Part shown: piece after piece, positions 1 to 6,283 of the stretch
Position numbering within the stretch: the stretch's first letter is position 1
Layout: every line of letters starts with the position of its first letter
Assembly (NCBI GenBank): GCA_002372015.1
Contig: DFIA01000011.1
Location: 1-19,039 of the forward strand
Source: Bacteroidales bacterium UBA3709
Lineage (GTDB): Bacteria > Bacteroidota > Bacteroidia > Bacteroidales > UBA932
DNA length: 19,039 bases
Direction of reading: 5' to 3'
Notes under the pieces: model-generated
What the model was told of the DNA's origin: nothing
The model's input: only the letters and a program-made list of their open reading frames with translations
The model's database searches: none
Translations under genes and position numbers: made by a program

Positions 1-68
1 GCCACGAAGCTTAATTCCTGCTTGTCGCGAATAGAAAGATAGTTCTTTACCCAAAAATCTCGTATCAT
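1..68 (-). CDS. AAA-family ATP-binding protein, N-terminal fragment (gene runs off the left edge)
   Basis: The start codon is the CAT at 66-68 and an open frame of 22 codons runs leftwards out of the window. The translation begins MIRDFWVKNYLSIRDKQ and continues ELSFVA. The pattern 'hydrophobic-x-VKNxxSI-x-D-x-x-x-LSF' is the typical first beta-strand pair of AAA_15/AAA_21-type ATP-binding proteins (OLD-like and RecF-like ATPases), which normally leads to the Walker A loop within another 15-20 residues; that part is outside the window. A good Bacteroidota promoter lies upstream at 105-135, which supports a real start here. The family call rests on a short N-terminal signature only; such ATPases occur both in defence systems and as orphan genes, so no specific function is claimed. 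Confidence 0.6.
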   Translation of the reverse strand, partial: MIRDFWVKNYLSIRDKQELSFV

Positions 69-76
69 ACTGCAAT

Positions 77-91
77 ATTATTGTCAATAAT
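77..91. promoter_or_regulatory. Palindrome in the 5' leader of the ATPase gene (possible operator)
   Basis: Six-base arms ATTATT (77-82) and AATAAT (86-91) flank a GTC centre. The element lies between the predicted transcription start (about 98) and the start codon (68) of the partial ATPase gene. It could be a repressor site or a weak RNA hairpin; in AT-rich DNA such a short palindrome can also occur by chance. Confidence 0.3.
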
Positions 92-104
92 CGTAATTTT
101 ACTA

Positions 105-135
105 CAAAAATACAAACAATATCTAACAATCACAA
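105..135 (-). promoter_or_regulatory. Bacteroidota-type promoter for the partial ATPase gene
   Basis: Read on the minus strand there is a TTG (plus-strand CAA at 133-135), a 20-bp spacer and TATTTTTG (plus-strand 105-112), which matches the TAnnTTTG -7 box of the Bacteroidota housekeeping sigma factor. The predicted transcription start is near 98, giving a leader of about 30 nt before the ATG at 68. Confidence 0.55.
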
Positions 136-201
136 CACAATAAGTCTAATTTATGTAAATACAATACGATTATATGTATTTATTGGAAGATGTCTGACCT
201 T

Positions 202-225
202 CCCTCTTGCACATCTGCAAGGAGG
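202..225 (-). terminator. Hairpin downstream of the caspase operon (weak terminator candidate)
   Basis: About 20 bp after the stop codon of the DUF4384-like gene a hairpin can form with a 6-bp core stem (CTTGCA 206-211 with TGCAAG 216-221), a 4-nt loop and a few more pairs beyond one mismatch. No run of U follows it on the minus strand, so it is a poor intrinsic terminator by sequence. It may instead protect the 3' end. The stretch between this hairpin and the promoter at 135 shows nothing else. Confidence 0.3.
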
Positions 226-245
226 TTGCTATGGATAGTAGTAAA

Positions 246-1040
246 TTATTCCACCACCTCTATAGAGTAGCTATTCTCTGCAATTAACTGCTCTTTATCA
301 AGTAGGGCTATTACTTTGCTCAATATAAATGGCTTTGGGTAGGCTACGGCAACGATGTAATCTTTTCCAAGAGGATAGGAAATTATCAGAGGAAACTTTC
401 TTATTATCACAGAGCCAAAGGCCGGAACAAGCAACTCTGCCATATCCGCCAAAAAGTGGATTGGAATAATTTCAGAGATATTCCCCTCCGAATCTATATC
501 TAAAAAGCTTACAAATAGGTCTGTGTCTGAGAGATTTGTTACTCGTATAAATACAGGAGTGCCTTTTTTAATAGAGTCTGTAAGAATATTCCCAAGGGTA
601 TCTGTAAGCTGGGTTAGCACGGGATATTTCCTAAAACTAACAGCAACCTCATTGGTTATATCCTCTCCTTTATAAACAACTCCCGCACTCTCTGTTTCGC
701 GCTCTATTTTATTGTTAAGGGCAAGCCACAAATACGAGATATACTCTTTCAGATGGGAACTTTTCTTTTTGCTGCGGATTATATCACGTACTTTAGTTCC
801 TTGTTCATTTTGAAAAGAATATAGATTTTCTCCCCTTCGGTCCAATATAGAGAGACTGGAGTTGGAAAGAGTTCTTACACTGTTGTCTTCTGTGAGTGCT
901 CGCCCCCTTTTGAGAGGCACCCAAGCAGAGCCTTCCTGAATTTCCGCCTGCCCCGTTACCGAATAAAGATACAGGTACTGAGCCCTAAACTCTGTAATAC
1001 AAGCCGATAAGAGAAATATCAGCAATGCTATCTTTTTCAT
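246..1040 (-). CDS. FecR-like/DUF4384-like envelope protein, last gene of the caspase operon
   Basis: A 264-aa exported protein. Residues 1-20 form a signal sequence; LSAC at 11-14 fits a lipoprotein lipobox, while a type I cleavage site near FRA-Q (19-21) is the alternative. Residues 24-90 read like a FecR-type beta domain (VTGxAE...WxPLxxGxxL...LxTxxxSxLxIxD). Residues about 145-255 resemble the DUF4384 fold (VFIRVTN, then DLFVSFLDIDSEG, then IIPIHF, then DYIVAVAYP). DUF4384 domains are often encoded with caspase-like proteases, CHAT or CHASE2 proteins in bacteria; their function is unknown. The start ATG overlaps the stop of the caspase gene as ATGA (1037-1040), indicating translational coupling. 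Domain names are assigned from pattern memory, not a search; the beta-rich exported nature is secure. Confidence 0.7.
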   Translation of the reverse strand: MKKIALLIFLLSACITEFRAQYLYLYSVTGQAEIQEGSAWVPLKRGRALTEDNSVRTLSNSSLSILDRRGENLYSFQNEQGTKVRDIIRSKKKSSHLKEYISYLWLALNNKIERETESAGVVYKGEDITNEVAVSFRKYPVLTQLTDTLGNILTDSIKKGTPVFIRVTNLSDTDLFVSFLDIDSEGNISEIIPIHFLADMAELLVPAFGSVIIRKFPLIISYPLGKDYIVAVAYPKPFILSKVIALLDKEQLIAENSYSIEVVE

Positions 1041-3238
1041 TTTGTCTTAAATAGTATTATATCCCCTATTTTATTCTCAACTATAGGATTCTGTGCTCCC
1101 TTTGTTTTGGCTATAACCTCGTTGCTTATAAAGGTTTGCAGAGAGTTGGTTGTTACCTGTTTTTCTGAATTAACAGCCTTGCCTTTCAAAGCATCTATCA
1201 CCGCCCTTGTAAAGACTCCATTTTCAACATCCTTCATTTCTGTAGATTCCTGGCTTGCTGTAGATGAGTAGAAACCTATAATGTCGTGCTCGGCAAAGGT
1301 AATCTCCTTCCTTGCTCCTTTACCACCATACAACACTCCACTATGGCAGGCATCCATAAATATAATTACGCGGCACTTTTTATCTTTCAACTTAACTAAG
1401 TTCTTGCGTATCAGATTAAAATCCACACCGGTATAAGGTTCATTCCCGTCTGAATCTATTGTCATAAAATAGGCATCCTCACCATCTCTAACTCCGTGTC
1501 CGGAGAAGAAAAGCATAACAACATCGTCTTGGCTTACCTTATTGGTAAGATTTGCAAGTTGCTTTTCCACAAACGCTTTCTTTGCATTGGCATCGTTTAT
1601 CAACTCAGCTTTTACACCTTTGTACATACTTAAATCTGAGTTTTTTATAGCAGATATAAAATCTTGGGCATCTTTAGAGGCGTATGAGAGTTTGGTTAAT
1701 GATTCAGAGGCATAATCGCTAACTCCTACAGCAAACAGATATAAATCAGGTTTCTGAACTGCTCCGGTATAGAGTAGCCTGATTGTCTTGTTTTCAGAAG
1801 GAGTGCCATTGTTATCTATAGCAGAAAGCATTATATTACAAGCTTTTCCGGCGGAAGTAGGGAGCTTTAATTGCACCTCTTCATAGTTTTTGGAAATCCC
1901 CTTTGCTGTTTGGTTGGCAATATCTACCTCCTCTCCGTTTACCCAAATCCTGAGCATAGCCTTAGAGCCGTCTGATGTAGTAACTTGGTATCTTATTATT
2001 ACATCTTCTGTAGTATAATTGCTGCCTGTAGAGGGCGATATAATTTTTACCACAGGCTTTTTGTATGTAGTAGCATTAGTGGTTGTTGAAGATACTGTTG
2101 GAGCATTTGTAGAAACATTCACCACATTAAACTCAAAATTATCCGGATCTATCTCATACTGCTTGTAACTGAGCACTTTTTTATTGCTATAGTGATACTC
2201 ATTACTGCTAAATTTATCCGCAAAGATCATAGAAGCAAGCATGAGGGTATCGCTGTTAATTACAAAGGTGGGTTGCTTTCTCTCCAAAGAAGAAAAGTTC
2301 TGCTTAAAACTCGGAGCCTTATCTATGGGCACATCTATCAATAAAGTTCCAAACTTTGCTGAAGATATGGCAAAGACCTCATTTTCTGAATCATACTTAC
2401 CGAGGATCATTGTTGCCATTTCTGGGTGCAAATCTGCATTTTCTTTTATAAAATTACTCTCTGCAACTCTTGTCAAACTATCTATCATAGCAGAACGATT
2501 AGGGCCTGTAACCCTATTGCGATAATCGGCTAACTTCTCAAACTCGCCCTTTAACTGCCATTCGTTTATCTTTGGCTCTACAAAATTTTTGGCGTATGTG
2601 GTAAAGGAAGCAAGCTCCTTCTCCTTTTTAGCTCTCTTTTCCGCCGCTATTTTAGCTTGAGATGTTTTCTTATCATTTTCTTCTTTCTCTTTGATTAACT
2701 TATCTCTTATTTCAATAAGATCTCGATCTTCTATTTTTTTTATTCCTCCCCTCCAAAAAGATAATGTTAACTCCCTAGTCCCAAAATTATTAAAATATGA
2801 TATATCCTTATAAAGACAAGGTAGAACTTCCATCAATGGCGAAATAGACAAAATGCCGAATCCCCTACCGGCACTAGTGGTCTTTTGCACAACAATAAAT
2901 CCCAAGTCTATAATGGGATACTGATAAACCCATGTAAACTCGTGTTCTGTAATTTGCTTCCCGTTACTATCGTAAATAGCAAACAATTTATTTTTGCAAA
3001 AACCGAAATATGCAACACCTTGATAATAGCCAATAGGGAAATGAGTATAATAGTTGCCTCCACTCTCAAACTGAGGTTTTAGAATCCACTTATTAGTCCT
3101 TTGATTATAAAGTCCCCATAAGGTTTGGCCGTTCACGTATTCACTTTTTGATACCACCTCCTGTGCCTTCACTGTTTCTGCTATAAACAGTGAAGCTATT
3201 AGCAGGGCCATTATTCTAATAATATGTAGTTTTTTCAT
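1037..3238 (-). CDS. Caspase-family (C14) protease with WG-like, coiled-coil and Ig-like domains
   Basis: A 733-aa exported protease. Residues 1-25 are a signal peptide (cleavage near VKA-Q). Residues about 33-100 resemble WG/KWG repeats (LWGLYN...WILKPQF). A highly charged coiled coil spans about 173-212, followed by a helical segment (YAKNFVEPKINEW) seen in related Bacteroidota proteins. A Thr/Ser-rich linker (376-392) leads to an Ig-like module at about 394-490. The C-terminal caspase p20-like domain runs from about 497 to 733: LFAVGVSDYA, then FFSGHG with catalytic His581, then MDACHSG with catalytic Cys631, then GFYSSTASQES and GVFTRAVIDAL. Both catalytic residues are present, so activity is expected, probably in the periplasm or on the surface. 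The gene is the second of a three-gene operon: it starts 21 bp after the CHASE2 stop and overlaps the next gene by 4 bp. The natural substrate is unknown. Confidence 0.9.
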   Translation of the reverse strand: MKKLHIIRIMALLIASLFIAETVKAQEVVSKSEYVNGQTLWGLYNQRTNKWILKPQFESGGNYYTHFPIGYYQGVAYFGFCKNKLFAIYDSNGKQITEHEFTWVYQYPIIDLGFIVVQKTTSAGRGFGILSISPLMEVLPCLYKDISYFNNFGTRELTLSFWRGGIKKIEDRDLIEIRDKLIKEKEENDKKTSQAKIAAEKRAKKEKELASFTTYAKNFVEPKINEWQLKGEFEKLADYRNRVTGPNRSAMIDSLTRVAESNFIKENADLHPEMATMILGKYDSENEVFAISSAKFGTLLIDVPIDKAPSFKQNFSSLERKQPTFVINSDTLMLASMIFADKFSSNEYHYSNKKVLSYKQYEIDPDNFEFNVVNVSTNAPTVSSTTTNATTYKKPVVKIISPSTGSNYTTEDVIIRYQVTTSDGSKAMLRIWVNGEEVDIANQTAKGISKNYEEVQLKLPTSAGKACNIMLSAIDNNGTPSENKTIRLLYTGAVQKPDLYLFAVGVSDYASESLTKLSYASKDAQDFISAIKNSDLSMYKGVKAELINDANAKKAFVEKQLANLTNKVSQDDVVMLFFSGHGVRDGEDAYFMTIDSDGNEPYTGVDFNLIRKNLVKLKDKKCRVIIFMDACHSGVLYGGKGARKEITFAEHDIIGFYSSTASQESTEMKDVENGVFTRAVIDALKGKAVNSEKQVTTNSLQTFISNEVIAKTKGAQNPIVENKIGDIILFKTK

Positions 3239-3259
3239 TTTGTATATGTTTTCAGCTAT

Positions 3260-4384
3260 TTATCCCTTTGCATCTATACCTGTTTTACTTAATATCCAAT
3301 AGAATATCTCAGCGGCAAGGCCGGCAAGACCCATACCTATTAAAAACCACTCTATCTGCAATATTATTCCGCGCTTAAAAAGCAGAAAGGCCACAAACCC
3401 CAAAAAGAGTATTGCTATTATCTGTAAGAAATTCGATTTCAGCCCATTGAAACTTTGCCCGCTATCAAATATTCTGCATATAAACAGAGAGCAAAATAAA
3501 TATGTAAATATCAAGGCAATAATAAATGAAACGCCCTTCCCTATCTGAGAGTATTTTTGCCCGATAAGGGCGGTATAAAGAGCTTGGGCAAATATATCTA
3601 TTCCAGCCAGCTTTGCACTCCCCTCTTTTATCACAGGAACTGAATGAAAATCTCTTAAATCGTGCCTATCGCCAAGCAGTACAATTTTATCCTTAATTTC
3701 ATCATCTAAAAACTCCTCTCCGTTATAGGTATATGTATAAGTTGAAATATCCTGAAAGTCTATCAATGAGGGGCTTATCGGCAGTTCTGCTTTGTTGAAA
3801 GCACTCAAAGTTTCGCCTATAAATGTTTCTGGGCCGCAGGCAAATTCTCTCACCATCCCAGAGGCTATTGTCACATTGCCCTCTTTGGCATTGCGCAGAG
3901 TGCAAATATCTTCCGCAAAAAAGGAATGTTCATCAGATACAGCACTCTCATTTTTTGCAATAACCAGATGTTCGGTTCTTTTAAGAGCCTCAACAAGCAG
4001 AGAATCTTCTGCGGGCGGTACAGAAGCAGCCTTTGGAAAAATTATATCCAGAGCGAGTACGGCAGGTTTTCTGCTATTTATTTCATCTATTATATGAGCT
4101 ATTTCACCACGATTATTAAGGCCGTTCAAATCTACTATTACAACATCGGGATTAGGCTTTATATTCTCCTTATTCAAATTTAGGGCATAGAAAAAGCCGT
4201 CCGATAGTTTATATCCTCCAATTGCCTCAGAAAGAGGATTGAATATACTCATACTCAACCCTACTACGTAAAGAACAAAAAGCATTGCAGCCATTAGTGC
4301 AACAACAGCAAGCCCATGAAGCCAATGTCTTTTTCTAAATGGCCCAAATGCTCTGTTGAAATATCTGCTTAAACTTTTCTTCAT
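3260..4384 (-). CDS. CHASE2-domain membrane protein without a recognisable output domain
   Basis: A 374-aa protein: cytoplasmic basic N-terminus, one transmembrane helix at about 23-45, an extracytoplasmic CHASE2 domain at about 79-275, then three transmembrane helices (about 284-305, 319-336, 342-364) and a short tail. CHASE2 signatures are VVIVDLNG (81-88), the RKPAVLALDIIFPK segment (105-118) and KIVLLGDRHDLRDFHSVP (233-250). In most known proteins CHASE2 is the sensory part of adenylate cyclases, kinases or CHAT proteins; here the chain stops after the membrane helices, so any output must pass through the membrane to a partner. The neighbouring exported caspase and DUF4384-like proteins are the obvious candidates, which is inference from the operon. 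It is the first gene of the operon and lies about 70 bp after a strong terminator, with no clear promoter of its own in between. Confidence 0.85.
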   Translation of the reverse strand: MKKSLSRYFNRAFGPFRKRHWLHGLAVVALMAAMLFVLYVVGLSMSIFNPLSEAIGGYKLSDGFFYALNLNKENIKPNPDVVIVDLNGLNNRGEIAHIIDEINSRKPAVLALDIIFPKAASVPPAEDSLLVEALKRTEHLVIAKNESAVSDEHSFFAEDICTLRNAKEGNVTIASGMVREFACGPETFIGETLSAFNKAELPISPSLIDFQDISTYTYTYNGEEFLDDEIKDKIVLLGDRHDLRDFHSVPVIKEGSAKLAGIDIFAQALYTALIGQKYSQIGKGVSFIIALIFTYLFCSLFICRIFDSGQSFNGLKSNFLQIIAILFLGFVAFLLFKRGIILQIEWFLIGMGLAGLAAEIFYWILSKTGIDAKG

Positions 4385-4391
4385 ATTTTAG

Positions 4392-4448
4392 GCCGGAGTT
4401 TTAACGCAGGAACTCCGGTCTGTCTTTTCCTCACGGCTTGGAATGAGG
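4392..4448 (-). promoter_or_regulatory. Two RNA hairpins in the leader directly before the CHASE2 start codon
   Basis: On the minus strand CCTCA/TGAGG (plus 4429-4433 with 4444-4448) forms a small hairpin. It is followed by an 8-bp perfect GC-rich stem CCGGAGTT/AACTCCGG (4393-4400 with 4411-4418, 10-nt loop) that ends only 8 nt before the ATG at 4384. No U tract follows the second stem in the minus direction, so it is not a normal terminator there. It could limit ribosome access or stabilise a processed 5' end. Confidence 0.45.
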
Positions 4449-4452
4449 GATT

Positions 4453-4491
4453 ATAAAAAAGAAAGTGCAAGCCACTCCAACTTACTTGCAC
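4453..4491 (-). terminator. Intrinsic terminator at the end of the structured RNA
   Basis: On the minus strand GTGCAAG (plus 4485-4491) pairs with CTTGCAC (plus 4465-4471) around a 13-nt loop, followed at once by TTTCTTTTTTAT. This is a textbook hairpin plus U tract. It lies 68 bp before the CHASE2 start, so it either ends an independent RNA or acts as an attenuator of the downstream operon. Confidence 0.75.
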
Positions 4492-4767
4492 AATAGGCTC
4501 TGGACTGCCTGTAGTAGGAATAAGATGTTGTATGCCCACACCTTCTGCTATAGCGTGGGCAAGCCCAGATATAGCCAGTGCAAGCGCAACTCATTCTCCT
4601 ACTACGCGAATTGTCCAGATTCATTGTACCAGAATAAGCTAAACGCTTTCTATGTAATTACGCTTACCTGACGGAGCCACAAGTATGCACAAATTAGGAA
4701 GCACGCAAGCAAAATGCAATCGGCAAACACTAATCTGCACAGGGTTGTAAGCACACCACAACGGCAA
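4453..4767 (-). ncRNA. Structured RNA of unknown class (independent ncRNA or attenuator leader of the CHASE2-caspase operon)
   Basis: Between a Bacteroidota promoter (4773-4801) and an intrinsic terminator (4453-4491) the minus strand encodes about 310 nt with no supportable ORF. Its 3' half folds into one long interrupted hairpin: ACAAT/ATTGT (4490-4494 with 4623-4627), TCTGGAC/GTCCAGA (4499-4505 with 4613-4619), the 9-bp GTAGTAGGA/TCCTACTAC (4511-4519 with 4597-4605), and an 8-bp apical stem with one G-U pair (4534-4541 with 4553-4560). Internal loops separate the stems. The rod-like shape recalls 6S-type RNAs, but the length and the extra 5' segment of about 130 nt do not match well. I saw none of the tmRNA, RNase P or SRP RNA hallmarks. 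The 5' end is inferred from the promoter. Confidence 0.6.
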
Positions 4768-4772
4768 GCATA

Positions 4773-4801
4773 CAAATTTAATAAAATTCCCACTATCTCA
4801 A
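4773..4801 (-). promoter_or_regulatory. Bacteroidota-type promoter for the structured RNA and possibly the CHASE2-caspase operon
   Basis: On the minus strand TTTTTG (plus-strand CAA at 4799-4801) is followed by an 18-bp spacer and TAAATTTG (plus 4773-4780), a full TAnnTTTG match. I found no other full TAnnTTTG match on the minus strand between here and the CHASE2 start, so it is the best candidate promoter for the operon as well. The stretch 4802-4889, between this promoter and the toxin-antitoxin operator, is A/T-rich and shows nothing further. Confidence 0.6.
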
Positions 4802-4889
4802 AAATCTACTGCTTTTGGATGGGAGAACTGATTTTTCTTTTATGTTGTAATAGAAAAAACAAAAGTTGCTGAGCTATATAAAAAAAAAA

Positions 4890-4907
4890 CTAAACAATTT
4901 TGTTTAG
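4890..4907. promoter_or_regulatory. Perfect palindrome overlapping the toxin-antitoxin promoter (likely operator)
   Basis: CTAAACAA (4890-4897) and TTGTTTAG (4900-4907) are perfect 8-bp inverted arms with a 2-bp centre. The right arm contains the TTG of the -33 region of the downstream promoter, so a dimer bound here would block RNA polymerase. The first downstream gene encodes an XRE helix-turn-helix protein, so autorepression is the natural reading. Confidence 0.6.
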
Positions 4908-4926
4908 TATTTTTTTATTATATTTG
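4899..4926 (+). promoter_or_regulatory. Promoter of the XRE/AbiEii module, predicted nearly leaderless
   Basis: TTTG (4899-4902) is followed by 16 bp and TATATTTG (4919-4926), a TAnnTTTG match. The spacer is slightly short. The ATG of the antitoxin-like gene is at 4934, only 7 bp beyond the -7 box, so the transcript should start within a few bases of the start codon. Confidence 0.55.
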
Positions 4927-4933
4927 TGACGAT

Positions 4934-5506
4934 ATGAGAAAAAAGGAGAGTAAAAATATTATTAGTGCATGCGAACTGATTCGTAAGCAGATTACTTATT
5001 TGCATATAAGGCAAATAGAACTTGCTCATCGCTGCAATGAGCATTTTCAGACAATTTCTGCGGTGCTTAATGGCAAGAGAGAGATCTCTATTCCGCTCTC
5101 AATAAAACTTGATGATGCGTTAGGTTTTAAGTTAGGTACCATAGCTCAGACACAAGCACTATATCTTGCTAATAAAGAAGCTTCTATAAGAAAAGCGATA
5201 GGTTTTAAAGATAGAAAACTGCAGATATTATATAAAATAAAGGCTAACGGGGGGCTTTGGTCTTACGATGGGGTACCGGAGAATCTTGATGATGACTCTA
5301 TTATTGAGGCTGCTCTCTTTTCTCTGGATTTAGAGGACTTGCCGCTACTAATGCAGATTTGGAGCATTGCGCATATCAAAAGAGTGTGGAAAGAGCGTAT
5401 GGTTAGCCAGGGGTCTCGTCTGAATATTTTGAACTATATTCTTGCTCTCAAATTTTTTGGAATCAAAAAACCAGACAATTATTTAAGAAGATATGCAAAA
5501 AACTGA
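4934..5506 (+). CDS. XRE-family antitoxin-like regulator with a helical C-terminal domain (DUF6922-like)
   Basis: A 190-aa protein. Residues about 10-65 are a HigA-type XRE helix-turn-helix (IELAHRCNEHFQTISAVLNG, then KREISIPLSIKLDDALG). Residues about 95-188 are a helical domain with LWSYD, LDDDSIIEAAL, IKRVWKERM and LNILNYILALKFFGI; this resembles DUF6922-type domains often encoded beside AbiEii toxins in Bacteroidota, a match from memory. No upstream in-frame start is available after the promoter, so ATG 4934 is used although it leaves almost no leader. The gene overlaps the toxin-like gene by 14 bp. The likely role is to repress the operon through the palindrome at 4890-4907 and to counteract the partner. 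Its N-terminal DNA-binding domain is XRE-type, not the winged helix of classical AbiEi. Confidence 0.8.
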   Translation: MRKKESKNIISACELIRKQITYLHIRQIELAHRCNEHFQTISAVLNGKREISIPLSIKLDDALGFKLGTIAQTQALYLANKEASIRKAIGFKDRKLQILYKIKANGGLWSYDGVPENLDDDSIIEAALFSLDLEDLPLLMQIWSIAHIKRVWKERMVSQGSRLNILNYILALKFFGIKKPDNYLRRYAKN

Positions 5507-6170
5507 TAATATGCTAAAAACAATATCCAAAGGATTAACTGACTGTACAAGAGAGGTCTTTGAAGAGGTTTCAAAACTTGAGTGTATTAAGGATTTATTT
5601 CTCTGTGGTGGAACAGCTCAATCTATTCAATTAGGACATAGATTGAGCGAAGACTTGGATTTTGAACTTCTTGGTATAAAGAGAGATAGACCTAAGTTAG
5701 ATATCAGTTCTATACTAAATGAAATCAAGGAGAATTTTCCCCAAGCAAGAGAGGAAATTCTGGGAGAAGATCATTTTCTTCTCTTTATTAACAAAGGTAA
5801 GGTAAAACTCTCTTTTTTCCGGCCAGAAAATCCAGTTAAAAAACTTACAATAGGACTGCAATACAATAATCTAAGAGTTCCTACGCTACAAGAGTTGCTC
5901 GGGATGAAAGTCTATACGATTTGCTTAAGAAGCGTTTTTAGAGATTATTACGATATTTTTTGCTTATTGGAGAATGGATGCAATATAGAGGAAAGCATAA
6001 GTTATGCAAGCTATTTATCGCGCCACACTATAAAATCCAAGGCTATATACACAAGGCTATTATCTCCTCAGTTATATAAAAAGGATGCAGATTTCAACAA
6101 AATGCATCCCATATATGATATTTCGGCAGAAGAGATCGGCGCCCGCATCAAACTTGCCTTAGAAAAATAA
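5493..6170 (+). CDS. AbiEii/MenT-type nucleotidyltransferase toxin
   Basis: A 225-aa protein of the AbiEii/AbiGii nucleotidyltransferase family. Residues 37-57 carry the core motif: FLCGGTA (37-42 contains GGT), then GHRLSEDLDF with R50, S52 and the acidic pair D54/D56. A second strand motif is KVKLSFF, and the C-terminal helical motif is GMKVYTICLRSVFRDYYD, matching the family pattern 'MKxxAIxxRxxxxDxxD'. Members of this family transfer nucleotides to tRNA acceptor ends or other targets and arrest growth, giving toxin-antitoxin or abortive-infection behaviour. The start ATG 5493 lies inside the antitoxin gene, preceded by AAGAAG; an alternative ATG at 5511 (residue 7) follows just after the antitoxin stop. 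Translational coupling with the upstream gene is likely. All core motifs are present, so the protein is probably intact. Confidence 0.85.
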   Translation: MQKTDNMLKTISKGLTDCTREVFEEVSKLECIKDLFLCGGTAQSIQLGHRLSEDLDFELLGIKRDRPKLDISSILNEIKENFPQAREEILGEDHFLLFINKGKVKLSFFRPENPVKKLTIGLQYNNLRVPTLQELLGMKVYTICLRSVFRDYYDIFCLLENGCNIEESISYASYLSRHTIKSKAIYTRLLSPQLYKKDADFNKMHPIYDISAEEIGARIKLALEK

Positions 6171-6172
6171 GC

Positions 6173-6196
6173 CCTCAAAAGAGGAATCTTTTTTAC
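6173..6196 (+). terminator. Short hairpin with T run after the AbiEii gene
   Basis: CCTC-AAAA-GAGG (6173-6184) is followed by AATCTTTTTTAC. The stem is only 4 bp, so alone it would be weak, but it lies 2 bp after the stop codon and just before the stronger bidirectional terminator. Confidence 0.4.
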
Positions 6197-6202
6197 AAAG
6201 AA

Positions 6203-6238
6203 AAAGTGGCCATCGGTCTTTAGATTTCCGGCCACTTT
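6203..6238. terminator. Bidirectional intrinsic terminator between AbiEii and the Tricorn-like gene
   Basis: AAAGTGGCC (6203-6211) pairs perfectly with GGCCACTTT (6230-6238). In the minus direction the stem is followed by TTCTTTGTAAAAAAG, serving the Tricorn-like gene; in the plus direction it is followed by CTCTAATCTT, serving the toxin gene. It sits between two convergent genes, as expected. Confidence 0.8.
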
Positions 6239-6283
6239 CTCTAATCTTAGGCAATCTTATGTTCTATTCGTAAACATATAAGT

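Noticed and set aside
2241..2525. Plus-strand open frame of 94 codons inside the caspase gene
   Set aside because: It is an antisense shadow of a coding region with clear domain structure; there is no promoter or recognisable product.
4465..4671. Open frame of 68 codons on the plus strand
   Set aside because: It lies over the paired stems of the structured RNA, has no start signals and a composition (many Cys, Tyr, Asn) unlike a real protein; it is explained by the RNA on the other strand.
4453..4767. tmRNA, RNase P RNA or SRP RNA as identity of the structured RNA
   Set aside because: No T-arm with CCA end or tag reading frame, no RNase P core sequence and no SRP GGAA-loop hairpin could be found on either strand.
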